From Promineifilum sp. (GTDB lineage Bacteria; Chloroflexota; Anaerolineae; Promineifilales; Promineifilaceae), in the NCBI GenBank assembly GCA_020634335.1, contig JACKBY010000008.1, positions 96,304 through 160,303 of the forward strand: a stretch of DNA of 64,000 nucleotides, in the 5' to 3' direction. Of this stretch, positions 27,635-36,276 are shown one piece after another. Every line of letters starts with the position of its first letter. The first letter of the stretch is position 1. A program made the position numbers and the translations under genes. Below the pieces are notes generated by a model that saw only the letters and a list, made by a program, of their open reading frames with translations, was not told the DNA's origin and searched no databases.

Positions 27635-28291
27635 TTAAGGGCAGTTGCCCTGGAATTCGCACAGCAACGGCAGGGATGGGCCTTGCTTCCTGCTGCCGGT
27701 GTCCACGCGAATGAAGGCCGTACCGCTGGGCAAGGACAGCGGCTGATAGAAATCATCAGACAGACTTGCCTCAGCCAGGACCGTGGTTTCATCGTCGGCA
27801 AGGGCCTGCACCAGGAAGCGGTCGAGCGAGCGCGGCGCGGGTGACTCAACGCGCCGCCCGTCGAGGCGGTACTTCGACCCGTGGCAGGGGCACTCGAAAC
27901 GGCTGTTCGTCGGCGTCCAGGCGTAAATACAACCCAGATGCGTGCACACTTTGTAGATCGCCGCAACGCCCTGGATGGGGTTTGGTTCATCAGACGCCTG
28001 ATACATCAATTCGTTGGGCTGTGTGGTGTCGAGATTGACCAGCCAGAAACGTCCCTCGGCGAAGTTGATGGGCGCTGAATTTACCGGCGGCACGTCACCC
28101 ATACTCACCTTGAACGTTCCTCCAAACTCACCTTCGCGAAAACGGGGGATCAGAAACCACAGGAGCAATCCCGCGCCTTGCAAACTGACCAGGGCAATCG
28201 ATGCGCCCCAAATGTAATAGAGGAACTCGCGCCGACTGATGCCGCCGGAAGCGCTTTCCCCTGCTTCTACCGCTGCCGCTTGACTCGCCAT
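27635..28291 (-). CDS. Rieske 2Fe-2S protein
   Basis: This is the iron-sulfur subunit that carries electrons from quinol to cytochrome c. Ligands are C116-T-H118 with C121, and C134-P-C136-H137, which gives the full Rieske pattern including the disulfide pair. Residues 18-24 (ISRREFL) followed by a hydrophobic segment (24-48) look like a twin-arginine signal anchor, as expected for a folded Fe-S protein. The ATG has a GGAGAG ribosome-binding site. It is the first gene of the run to cytochrome b and cytochrome c; a promoter and operator-like palindrome lie about 100 bases upstream. Confidence 0.95.
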   Translation of the reverse strand: MASQAAAVEAGESASGGISRREFLYYIWGASIALVSLQGAGLLLWFLIPRFREGEFGGTFKVSMGDVPPVNSAPINFAEGRFWLVNLDTTQPNELMYQASDEPNPIQGVAAIYKVCTHLGCIYAWTPTNSRFECPCHGSKYRLDGRRVESPAPRSLDRFLVQALADDETTVLAEASLSDDFYQPLSLPSGTAFIRVDTGSRKQGPSLPLLCEFQGNCP

Positions 28292-28386
28292 ATGGCTACT
28301 CTCCTGCCTCTACTACGATAATGATGTCTACGCGGACCCGCTCTCTACAAAACCATGGTCTTTCGGCGACCACTCGATGATGGCAT

Positions 28387-28402
28387 TGTGATGATTATCA
28401 CG
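28387..28402. promoter_or_regulatory. CRP/FNR-type palindrome
   Basis: TGTGA, six bases, TCACG; the inner arms GTGAT and ATCAC are perfect inverted repeats. It sits about 7 bases downstream of the -10 box at 28410-28415 (minus strand), so it covers roughly +1 to +16. Binding there would be expected to block transcription of the Rieske operon. The regulator is not in the window. Confidence 0.6.
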
Positions 28403-28409
28403 AGAGCGG

Positions 28410-28437
28410 ATTATAGCAAAACCATTTATACCAACAA
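28410..28437 (-). promoter_or_regulatory. promoter of the Rieske/cytochrome b/c operon
   Basis: On the minus strand TTGTTG (28432-28437), a 16-base spacer and consensus TATAAT (28410-28415). The start codon of the Rieske gene is at 28291, leaving a leader of about 110 bases. Confidence 0.6.
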
Positions 28438-28459
28438 CAGCGGGCCAACCGGCCCGTTG
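28438..28459 (-). terminator. short hairpin after tRNA-Val
   Basis: A CGGGCC/GGCCCG stem (28441-28446, 28451-28456) with a 4-base loop and an outer ACA/TGT pair lies directly downstream of the tRNA. The U-tract is poor. Confidence 0.5.
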
Positions 28460-28533
<74 letters not shown>

Positions 28534-28632
28534 AAAAACATGGCGCACCCGTTTCAGCCCACCACGACAGGGCAAAATTATAGCGTTTGATGAGGAAACA
28601 GGCGAATAAACGAAAGCCTTTTTATGAACGCT

Positions 28633-29187
28633 CTAAATCTGGGGCAGGACAATGCTTTGCTGATGCTGATATTTGCCCTTGCGGTCGGCGTAGGAAACTT
28701 CGCAAATCTCATTCGCCTGGAAGAACAACACCTGGGCAATGCCCTCGTTGGCGTAGATGCGGGCCGGCAACGGGGTCGTATTGGATATTTCGAGCGTCAC
28801 ATACCCCTCCCACTCCGGCTCAAAGGGCGTCACGTTGACGATGAGACCACAACGCGCATAGGTGCTCTTGCCCAGACAGATGGTGATGACATCGCGCGGG
28901 ATGCGAAAGTATTCGACCGTCTGGGCCAGCACAAAGGAGTTGGGCGGGATGACACAAATATCGCCGCGGAAATCGACGAAAGACTGCGGGTTGAAATTTT
29001 TCGGATCGACGACGGCGGAGTGGACGTTGGTAAATATTTTAAAATCGTCCTTGATGCGCACGTCGTAACCATAGGATGACAGTCCATAGGAAATCACGCC
29101 ATCGCGCACCTGACCATCGACAAAGGGCTCGATCATCCGCTTTTCCTGTGCCATACGGCGAATCCAGTGATCGGGTTTAACTGACAT
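28633..29187 (-). CDS. dcd: dCTP deaminase
   Basis: This cytoplasmic nucleotide enzyme converts dCTP to dUTP and ammonia for dTTP synthesis. The 184 residues carry the family motifs SSYGYDVRI near 37-45, KSTYARCGL near 107-115 and GYVTLEISN near 128-136. S108, R112 and E133 match the catalytic Ser, Arg and Glu of the trimeric dUTPase-like fold. The ATG at 29187 has a GAGGAG ribosome-binding site; an in-frame ATG at 29313 would run through the terminator of the next gene and is rejected. I cannot tell whether it is the monofunctional or the bifunctional (dUTPase) type. Confidence 0.95.
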   Translation of the reverse strand: MSVKPDHWIRRMAQEKRMIEPFVDGQVRDGVISYGLSSYGYDVRIKDDFKIFTNVHSAVVDPKNFNPQSFVDFRGDICVIPPNSFVLAQTVEYFRIPRDVITICLGKSTYARCGLIVNVTPFEPEWEGYVTLEISNTTPLPARIYANEGIAQVLFFQANEICEVSYADRKGKYQHQQSIVLPQI

Positions 29188-29263
29188 GCAATACTCCTCG
29201 CGCTTGGCCGGAAGTCGACCGATGATGCGCAAATTGTGACTGATAGACACAAAAAACGCAAAA

Positions 29264-29303
29264 ACGTCGGGGCGCGGAAGGGAAGCCCTCCGCGCCCCGA
29301 CGT
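29264..29303 (-). terminator. strong hairpin terminator of the META lipoprotein gene
   Basis: 14-base perfect arms (29264-29277, 29290-29303) read on the minus strand are followed by T5 and T6 runs. It lies 24 bases past the stop codon of the gene at 29328. Confidence 0.9.
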
Positions 29304-29327
29304 CCTGGGCCATAATGGATTTCCAGG

Positions 29328-30437
29328 TTATTGGGCGGCGGTAAAGGACGTGATGAGCGCGCCGTCGGCCGTGCGCAGTTCCAGAGTATTGCCGCTGATG
29401 CTATACGTGGCCGCCTGCGGCAACATGGTTACAAAAGCCGCTTCCTGTTCCATGATGCCCACCGGCTCGGGGCACAGCTTGCGCGTCGTGGCCGGTGGCT
29501 CGATGGTGATGTTTTGGCCGTCCAGCACATAGCTGGTCATGTAATTATTGCAGCCGGCCGAGCCGTTCAACCGGCCATCCGCGGTGAAATTGGCCGTGAT
29601 GGTGGTGCCCTCCATCAGGTTGGTGACCGCCTCCGTGCCGGTGTTATACATGACGGCCGTCCAGGCCGTGCCCACCAGACCGGCCGGTTCCGTCGCCCGA
29701 AAGGCCAACACGGTTTCGCCGTCGGCATTGGCGATCAGCAGCCGGTCGCCGTCAATCGTATACGTGGCCGCGGATTGCAACGCCGCCAGAAAGTCGGCTT
29801 CCTGTTGCATCAGTTCGGCCGGCTCACAGGCCATCATAGTCGATCCGGCCTGACTGATCGTCAGGGTATTGCCATCCACCACATAACCGGCGAAGTAGTT
29901 ATTGCAGCCGGACTCCCCGCTGACACGCTCCAGATCGAACGTTGCCGTCAATTCCCTGCCGGCCAATGGCTCGACCATCTCGCCACCGGCATTGAGATAC
30001 GTCTCCACCACCCAACGAACGCCTGCCAATTCTGCCACCGTCGTAGGAACCGGTATCCCCTCGGGTTTGTCCGCCGAAGCGACCGGCGTCTGGGCCACGA
30101 CTTCAACCAGCGTGTACTGCAATGAGGAGCCGTCGGCCGGGGGGTTAGCCACCGTGTCGACGCGCACCAGCAATTCATACTCATAGCCCGGTTCGAAAGT
30201 AAACCCCTCGATCGAGCTGTAGAAAAGCTCGTAATCAGCGTTAGGGTCTTCACGCACTTGCAGGCACTGCTGCGGGGCTACGCCGGTGCACTCCACCAGT
30301 TCGGGCCCCACAAACAACGTTTTCGTCTCGCCTTCCATAGCTCCGCTCTCCACCTCTCCGCCGGTCGGCGTGCAAGCCGTCAGCAGCACGCTCAACGCCA
30401 TCAGGCCGGCCACAATCAAAACAGTCATCCTCTTCAT
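29328..30437 (-). CDS. lipoprotein with two META (HslJ-like) domains
   Basis: This is a surface lipoprotein: signal peptide with lipobox LLTAC (Cys near residue 22). The segment to about 130 is unrecognised. Two META domains follow at about 150-250 and 260-368. Each carries the signature GxSGCNNYF/MxxY, a (T)xxxC segment and EQEAxFxxxLxxAATYxIxGxxLxLxxADG. META domains in HslJ are linked to heat stress and motility, but the activity is unknown. The same fold appears in the proteins at 38772 and 43378, so the organism has used it repeatedly outside the cell. Confidence 0.88.
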   Translation of the reverse strand: MKRMTVLIVAGLMALSVLLTACTPTGGEVESGAMEGETKTLFVGPELVECTGVAPQQCLQVREDPNADYELFYSSIEGFTFEPGYEYELLVRVDTVANPPADGSSLQYTLVEVVAQTPVASADKPEGIPVPTTVAELAGVRWVVETYLNAGGEMVEPLAGRELTATFDLERVSGESGCNNYFAGYVVDGNTLTISQAGSTMMACEPAELMQQEADFLAALQSAATYTIDGDRLLIANADGETVLAFRATEPAGLVGTAWTAVMYNTGTEAVTNLMEGTTITANFTADGRLNGSAGCNNYMTSYVLDGQNITIEPPATTRKLCPEPVGIMEQEAAFVTMLPQAATYSISGNTLELRTADGALITSFTAAQ

Positions 30438-30561
30438 TTTCTCTCAATTCCTTATTATGATGTTACTATGATGTTCGGAAAATCCGTCAACATGCGCATG
30501 AACACGCGCATCTAGAAGACGTTGCCCGTCCTGAAAAGTTCCCGGTCTGCCTTTGTTACAA

Positions 30562-30591
30562 GAACCGCGCGCTCTGGGGAGCGCGCGGTTC
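30562..30591 (-). terminator. 13-bp hairpin terminator
   Basis: Arms 30562-30574 and 30579-30591 pair perfectly with a 4-base loop, 17 bases past the stop codon of the DNRLRE/FN3 gene. The T tract after it is short. Confidence 0.75.
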
Positions 30592-30608
30592 GGAATTATC
30601 GCCAGGGC

Positions 30609-32288
30609 CTAATCGCTGCCGATGATCGAGAGATAGCCCCGCACAGTAATGAAGGGTGCCTGGGTATCCACGGCGATAGAACTCGCCGGGCCGCCCCGGA
30701 AATTACTGAGGCGCCCGCCGCTGTCGCGCGCCCGAACCTGGAAGGCATAGGAGCCGTCCCCGTTTTGCGCGGTAAACTGCTGACTGGTGCCGGGGAAATT
30801 GGACAGCCACGTCTGCCACGGGCCGTCATTAAAACGATATTGAACGTCATAGGACGTAATCGTCGTGCCGGGCGTGGGGGTGCCGTCCCACTGGACGACA
30901 AATACATTTTGCGTCGCGAGGGCGGGATTAAAAGGTACAATAAAGGCATCCGGATCGCCAATCGAAATGGTCGTCTCTGCCTGCGAGCCTAGGGAGAAGG
31001 CTTGAACGTTGCCGACCCGGTCCACCGCGCGAACACGAAAGCCGTAGGTTGAGCCGGCCACTGCCCCCGTCACCTGACCCGACGATGAGGTGGTGGTGGA
31101 TATGAAGGCCTGCCAGGGCCCATTGTTCACCTGATACTCGACGTCATAGTGAGCAATGCCGCTGCCGGCATCGGTTCCCGACCAAGTCACGATGAAATTG
31201 CTCGAGAAGGTGAATTGCGGCAGCGAGTTCATGCTGGCGGAGGGCGGGATCGTATCGACTCGGGTGCTTGCTTCCGGATCGTTGGGGAACGCCTCTACAT
31301 TGTTGGCATTGTCCACTGCCCGAACGCGAAACTCATAGAGGTTGTTGTTTTGGCCGGTAAACGTGGCCGAGGTAGCCGTCGTCGCTGTCTGCCAGTTTTG
31401 CCACTCCCCGCCGTTGCTGCGGAACTGCACATCGTAGTGCCGAATGCCCGACCCGCCCGGGTTGTCGGAGCCGGTCCAATTGACGGTGAAGGTTCCCGGC
31501 GACCATTGCGGCAACGCCGTCACGCGGGACGTCGGCGGCGTGGTATCGATAGTGATGTCATAGGTTACGATCAGGCGGGGGTGCAATCCGTCATTGGCAT
31601 TGATGGCCGTGAAAACGCGCTCGCGCTGCTGCGGTGTTTCGTCACCCTGGATCAGAATGCCGTTGTTGGCGCGCGTGCCCGATACCCACTCCTGCACGGC
31701 GCCGCCGATCTCCGCCTCGATCCAGCCAGTCGTGGCCGGAACCTGGCCTACGCCTATCTCCGCTCCCCAGCTCGGCGTGTAGTTGGCCCAGGTCAGGGTC
31801 GCCGCGTCCCAGGGTGAATTCAGGAACCGCGCCAGCAAGCCCATGGGCGCATCGCCATTGGGCGAAGATCCGTTGAGGAAGGCGCGCAATCGGGCCGACT
31901 GGACCGTTGCACCGGAAGGAATACTTGCCACAGAAAAGAACAGGTAGATCCGCTCAGCACCGTTGCCCTGGGTCAGGTTGAAGCCGACGCGCAAATTGGG
32001 GTCGCTCCCCCAGTTCATATTCGGCCGATTGGAGGACGTGAAGGTATCCGCGCCGACCGGAATCTCGATGGAGATCGTGGCAACGTCGCCACGCCGCGAT
32101 TCACTGAGGATAACAGGCTCCAGGGTGGCGGCCACTTCGGCGTCGCTGGGGTAGTTATCATCGGCCTGTGCCGCCTGCGCCGGGGCGGCCGCGGTCGTCA
32201 TAACTAACAAAAACGCCATCAGAATGGTGGCGATGAGTAATCGAGCGTAACGACCCGATATACGTGGGAAAACAAAAAATGACATCAT
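30609..32288 (-). CDS. secreted DNRLRE-domain protein with FN3-like repeats
   Basis: This is a predicted extracellular carbohydrate- or surface-binding protein. A signal peptide (about 12-38, ending AxA) is followed by a DNRLRE-like domain (about 60-220). That domain has DTFTSSNRPNMNWGSDPNLRVG near its start and LARFLNSPWDAATLTWANYTPSW. Three Ig/FN3-like modules follow (about 240-340, 345-435, 445-540), each with the pattern GSGI-xHYDVQYR-NxGxWQxW and YxFRVRAVDxxGNV. AAGGAG six bases before the ATG at 32288 decides the start; the frame is open to 32423. It has its own terminator. No enzymatic domain is visible. Confidence 0.82.
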   Translation of the reverse strand: MMSFFVFPRISGRYARLLIATILMAFLLVMTTAAAPAQAAQADDNYPSDAEVAATLEPVILSESRRGDVATISIEIPVGADTFTSSNRPNMNWGSDPNLRVGFNLTQGNGAERIYLFFSVASIPSGATVQSARLRAFLNGSSPNGDAPMGLLARFLNSPWDAATLTWANYTPSWGAEIGVGQVPATTGWIEAEIGGAVQEWVSGTRANNGILIQGDETPQQRERVFTAINANDGLHPRLIVTYDITIDTTPPTSRVTALPQWSPGTFTVNWTGSDNPGGSGIRHYDVQFRSNGGEWQNWQTATTATSATFTGQNNNLYEFRVRAVDNANNVEAFPNDPEASTRVDTIPPSASMNSLPQFTFSSNFIVTWSGTDAGSGIAHYDVEYQVNNGPWQAFISTTTSSSGQVTGAVAGSTYGFRVRAVDRVGNVQAFSLGSQAETTISIGDPDAFIVPFNPALATQNVFVVQWDGTPTPGTTITSYDVQYRFNDGPWQTWLSNFPGTSQQFTAQNGDGSYAFQVRARDSGGRLSNFRGGPASSIAVDTQAPFITVRGYLSIIGSD

Positions 32289-32605
32289 TGTATGCTCCTT
32301 GCTATTTGTTTTTTTCGGGATTCCCTCGTGGTGCTTGTCCTGAAGTTTCCCGATTGAGGATATTGTGCCGCCAATAAGGTGGCTATCACCCCGTGGATCG
32401 CGCAAACAGAGATCTTCCAACATGGATTATAAACACTAATAGCGAAACGGTTCAATAGGAAAAGCGTCTCAGCGGCCTGAGCATTCCCACTTTTCTATAT
32501 CTATCCAGGATAGGTGTTTTCCCTTATCCACTGCGCAAATATCGAAAAGTTTTATATACTAGGTTTGGGAAGATCAGGGAAGTTTGTCCTTTTGGAGGTG
32601 CGCAC
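32289..32605. other. 317-base divergent intergenic region
   Basis: This gap between two divergent genes holds repeat element A (32441-32532) and a TATACT -10-like box at 32555-32560 without a good -35. A strong GGAGGTG ribosome-binding site lies just before the GTG at 32606. No small gene is apparent. Confidence 0.6.
32441..32532 (+). repeat. element A of a diverged non-coding repeat pair
   Basis: AGCGAAACGG (32441), AGCGTCTCA (32463), GCCTGAG (32475) and TTATCCACT (32524) recur in the same order at 51236-51303. The spacings of the first three blocks are almost equal (22 and 12 here; 23 and 12 there). A CTCAG/CTGAG hairpin is at 32468-32481. It could be a structured RNA or a protein-binding element; identity unknown. 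Confidence 0.55.
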
Positions 32606-34429
32606 GTGAATTTTTGGACCGGTTTGATCCTGGGAATTATTATCGGTTGGTTGGTCGAGTGGCTGATCGACTGGCTATTCTGGCGACGCGATGCCGAAGA
32701 GGCCCAGCAGGCCGATTTGGTGGCCGAAGAGCGGTTGGCGGCGGTTGAGCCCAATCAGGCGTGGGAAGACCGGTTGGCGAACGCCGAGCAGGATTATCAG
32801 ACACGCCTGCGTGCCGTCGAAGCGGATTGGCAAAACCGCCTGAATCTCAACGAACAACAGTGGCAGTCCCAATTCGTGGCACTGGAAGACGAAAACAGGA
32901 GTTTGCGAGCGCAGGTTGCCGGCCCCGCGCTGGGCTTGGCTGCGGCTTCCCCGGTCATGGCCGCGCTCGAGGGGAACGAGGCGCTCGACCTGCCCGACGA
33001 AGCCATCTTCATCGACGAAGCCGTCATCGGTGATCTGGCCGAAGAAGACACGAACCTGGAACGTCTGGTTTTCGATGATTTCGACCAGGCCCGCGACTTT
33101 GGGGAACTGGGCGATATCGACGATGATCTGGCGGAGCGCTTCCACCTGGCCGGCGTTGATTCCATCGATACGTTGGCCGCGGCCGACCCCACCATCCTGT
33201 CTGTCGCCACGGGCCTGGAACGCGACGAGACGGAAAGCTGGATCGATCGCGCCGCCGCCGCCCTGCCGAGCATTGAGACAACCGCGGCCGCGCCGGCCGC
33301 CGCCCCCCGCGATGACCTGGTCCGCGTCCACGGTATTGGTCCCAAATATGCTGCTGTTCTGGCCGAGGCCGGCATTCTCTCGTTTGACGATCTGGCTCAG
33401 ACGACGCCCGACCAACTGCGGGATATCATCAAGCCCAGCGTCATGCAGCAGATCAATTTCGATAGTTGGGTCGGCCAAGCGGTGGCCCTGGCCCACACGC
33501 GCAGCAACCGGGCAGGCGACGACTTGACGCAGTTGGAAGGCATTGGCCCCGTCTACGCCGCCAAGTTACGCGAGCGGGGCATCACCACATTTGCTGACCT
33601 GGCCGCAACCGATGAAGCGACCCTGAGCGAGATCGTGGGCGCGCCGGCCTGGCGACGCATCAATTACGGCGAATGGATCACCCAGGCCCAACTGGCTGCC
33701 GGGGGCGATGCCATCGCCTTGCATGAGCTACAAAGCCGGTTATTCCGTCGCAGTGGCGACAACCTGAATCTGATTCGCGGCATGGGCGAGCGTTCGGCCA
33801 CCGCATTACAGGCAGCCGGCATCACGACCTTTGCCGGGCTGGCCGAGTCGACGCCGCAACAGCTGGACGAGATTCTGCGCGGCGCGGGCGTCCGGGGGGG
33901 CTTCGACTATGAGGCCTGGATCGACGAAGCCGCCTCGCGCGCCGCGGGCAAACGCATTCCGGCCACGCGCGCGCGCACGATTCAAATCGTGCCCTGTCCG
34001 CAAGACCTCTCGGCCGTTTCCGGCATCGGGCCGGTTTTTGAAGAACGGCTCTACGCGGCCGGGGTCGGCTCCTACTGGGCGTTGGCCGAATTATCGGATG
34101 AAGCGTTGACGGCTATCCTCGATGCCCAAAGTTTTCAGGACGTTGACTTGGGGGCGATCAAGGCGTCGGCCATGCAACTGGCCGCCGAAACCGATTCGCT
34201 GGGGCGACGCTGGGACGGCACGCCGCCGGACGACTTCGACCGCCTGCCGGGCATCGGCGAGGTGTATGAGCGACGCCTCTACGAGGCGGGAATCTGCACC
34301 TATGCGGCGATGGCGGCGGCGACGCCCGAACGGCTGGCCGATATTTGCCGGGCACCGGCGATGCGCACGCCGGACTACCTGGCCTGGATCGCCACAGCCG
34401 CGCAGCTGGCCGCCGGAAGGAGCGACTAA
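32606..34429 (+). CDS. membrane-anchored protein with five helix-hairpin-helix repeats
   Basis: A single N-terminal membrane helix (about 3-26) is followed by an acidic, Gln/Glu-rich coiled coil (about 27-95). Five helix-hairpin-helix modules start near residues 238, 308, 388, 469 and 545. Each has the form xxGIGPxYxxxLxxAGIxxFxDLAxxxxxxLxxI. A weaker sixth (FHLAGVDSIDTLAAADP) lies near 175. Such modules (DUF4332/RNase-H-fold-associated HhH) usually bind DNA without sequence specificity or act in protein assembly. With its anchor the array would be cytoplasmic, tethered to the membrane. The start is a GTG with GGAGGTG upstream. The next gene begins 3 bases after its stop, so the two are coupled. 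Function unknown. Confidence 0.82.
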   Translation: MNFWTGLILGIIIGWLVEWLIDWLFWRRDAEEAQQADLVAEERLAAVEPNQAWEDRLANAEQDYQTRLRAVEADWQNRLNLNEQQWQSQFVALEDENRSLRAQVAGPALGLAAASPVMAALEGNEALDLPDEAIFIDEAVIGDLAEEDTNLERLVFDDFDQARDFGELGDIDDDLAERFHLAGVDSIDTLAAADPTILSVATGLERDETESWIDRAAAALPSIETTAAAPAAAPRDDLVRVHGIGPKYAAVLAEAGILSFDDLAQTTPDQLRDIIKPSVMQQINFDSWVGQAVALAHTRSNRAGDDLTQLEGIGPVYAAKLRERGITTFADLAATDEATLSEIVGAPAWRRINYGEWITQAQLAAGGDAIALHELQSRLFRRSGDNLNLIRGMGERSATALQAAGITTFAGLAESTPQQLDEILRGAGVRGGFDYEAWIDEAASRAAGKRIPATRARTIQIVPCPQDLSAVSGIGPVFEERLYAAGVGSYWALAELSDEALTAILDAQSFQDVDLGAIKASAMQLAAETDSLGRRWDGTPPDDFDRLPGIGEVYERRLYEAGICTYAAMAAATPERLADICRAPAMRTPDYLAWIATAAQLAAGRSD

Positions 34430-34432
34430 GCG

Positions 34433-36202
34433 ATGGCCCGCTACCACACTGCCGAAGAGATCCGCCGCTATGACTTGATGAAGTTGGGCGTGCTGTTGCT
34501 GTTGATTCTGCTGCTGGGCCTGACCTGGATCGTCACCCGTGACCTGGCGCCCCTGCCCCTGGCCGGCGACGAAGAAGCCGTGCCGACCGGGGTTGCCGGT
34601 GTTGATAACGGTGAAGACGAGGTGATGCCCATGCCCACCCTCGCCGTGCCGTCCATCGACCCGCTCCTCGAATCGCCGCCGCCCGGCAGCGTGACGCTGA
34701 GCGGCACAGCCGGCCCGGGGGCACAGATCGTCATCCTGGTCAACGGCGCGGTGGCCGGCGCGGCCAGCGCCGGAGTCGACGGCAACTGGTCGGCCGCGGT
34801 CGACTTGCCGACCGGCGACTACACGATCCTGGCCCAAACCGTTGATAACGTCGGCAGCATCGTCGGTGAGTCGTCGTCAATCAGCGTCACCATCGGCGGC
34901 GACGCGGGCGCGACAGCCCCCGTGGTTCTCAATCCGCCCAGCTTCGACGCGCTGACCGGCCGCTACATCTTTGCCGGGACGGCCGCGCCGGGCGCGGCTG
35001 TCACCATCACCACCAACGGAACCGTTATCGGCAACGGGCTGGCCGACGAAACCGGGAACTTCGCCATTGCCGTGGATGCCGGGGCCATCGAGGGCGACGT
35101 TGTCTTGCAAACCGCCGGCGCCGACGGAGCCGTCAGCCAACAATCGGAGCCTCTGACACTCGGCGCGCAGCCGCCCAGCCTCGATCCGCCGGCCGGCGTG
35201 ACAGCCGACCCGGAAAGCGGCGCGGTCGTCGTGCCCGTCCAGCCCGACGGGTTGGCCCTGAGCGGCCGGGGCGAGCCGGGCACGCAAGTCGAGCTGCTTG
35301 TGGACGGCCAGAGCGCCGGGGCGACCGTCGTTGACGTCGATGGACGCTGGGCGACATCGCTCCCATTGGCCGCCGGGGCCCATACCCTTCAGTTGAACAC
35401 GCTTGATCCGGGGGGCAATATCCTCTCCAGCGCCACCCCCATCACCCTGAGCGTGGGCGATGAGGCCCTGACGACGACCGAACCGGCCCCCCCCACCGGC
35501 GGCGCGGCCGAACCGGGCGATCAAACAGTCGCCGGCCTGCTGGCAACCCGGCCGGAATTCTCAACCCTGGCATCCATCGTGGAGACGAATGAGGTGGCCG
35601 GTCTGCTGGCCGGCTCCGACCCATTGACCTTCTTTGCGCCAACCAACGAGGCCTTTGCCCTCCTGCCGCAGCGCGTCATCGACGGCCTGACAGCCAATCC
35701 GGAAGCGTTGTCGACCGTCATCCAGTATCATCTGGCGCGCGGCCGTCACACGCTGGCCGATCTGCAGGTCGTGCAGCCCGCCACGCTCAACGGCCGCCTG
35801 CTGACCATCGGCAGCCGCGACGGCCGTCCGACGATCAACGACGCTGTTATTACCGAAGCCGACATTCCGGCCGCCAACGGCATCATCCACGCCATCGACC
35901 GCATCCTCGTGCCGCCATTAGCCGAAGGCGTGCGCCTGCCCATCATCGACGACGCCGGCGCCGCCACGTTCGCCGGGTCATTTCTGACCATCGTCGGCAC
36001 GGCCGAGCCGAATCGCACGATTCTCGTCGAACTGAACGGCGAGCCGTTTGGTGAAGCAGCCGTAGTCAGCCCGGAAGGAAGGTGGACTGTCAGCGGTAAC
36101 GTGACACCAGGTGACTATCAGATCGTGGCCTACATGCTGCGGGCGTCAGAGGCCCTGGAAGCCATCTCGCGGCCGGTAGCGTTGACTGTCCGTTCCGAAT
36201 AG
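34433..36202 (+). CDS. single-pass surface protein with four Ig-like domains and one fasciclin domain
   Basis: A short cytoplasmic start (ARYHTAEEIRRYDLMK) and one membrane helix (about 17-37) lead to an extracytoplasmic part. Ig-like (Big-type) modules occupy about 80-165, 170-250 and 265-345. Each has a GxAxPGAxVxxxxNG turn and a DGxW/GNF strand. A FAS1 domain spans about 360-495, with FFAPTNEAFALLP, YHLARGRHTLADL and NGIIHAIDRILVPP. A fourth Ig-like module closes the protein. FAS1 domains mediate adhesion. The ribosome-binding site GGAAGGAG lies in the end of the preceding gene. Together with its neighbours it suggests a cell-surface or cell-cell adhesion module (inference). Confidence 0.85.
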   Translation: MARYHTAEEIRRYDLMKLGVLLLLILLLGLTWIVTRDLAPLPLAGDEEAVPTGVAGVDNGEDEVMPMPTLAVPSIDPLLESPPPGSVTLSGTAGPGAQIVILVNGAVAGAASAGVDGNWSAAVDLPTGDYTILAQTVDNVGSIVGESSSISVTIGGDAGATAPVVLNPPSFDALTGRYIFAGTAAPGAAVTITTNGTVIGNGLADETGNFAIAVDAGAIEGDVVLQTAGADGAVSQQSEPLTLGAQPPSLDPPAGVTADPESGAVVVPVQPDGLALSGRGEPGTQVELLVDGQSAGATVVDVDGRWATSLPLAAGAHTLQLNTLDPGGNILSSATPITLSVGDEALTTTEPAPPTGGAAEPGDQTVAGLLATRPEFSTLASIVETNEVAGLLAGSDPLTFFAPTNEAFALLPQRVIDGLTANPEALSTVIQYHLARGRHTLADLQVVQPATLNGRLLTIGSRDGRPTINDAVITEADIPAANGIIHAIDRILVPPLAEGVRLPIIDDAGAATFAGSFLTIVGTAEPNRTILVELNGEPFGEAAVVSPEGRWTVSGNVTPGDYQIVAYMLRASEALEAISRPVALTVRSE

Positions 36203-36276
36203 AATAAACAAGACAAGATACCCCTGCCGCCTCATCAGTCCGATGCAGCGACGGGAATCATCTGGAGGAAACAAGC

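Noticed and set aside
29188..29313. upstream extension of dcd
   Set aside because: It would run through the terminator of the META lipoprotein gene, and GAGGAG points to the ATG at 29187.
32441..32532. c-di-GMP (GEMM) riboswitch identity for element A
   Set aside because: Only scattered short matches to the GEMM core; the ACGCAAAGCC block is missing. It is kept as an unidentified repeat pair.
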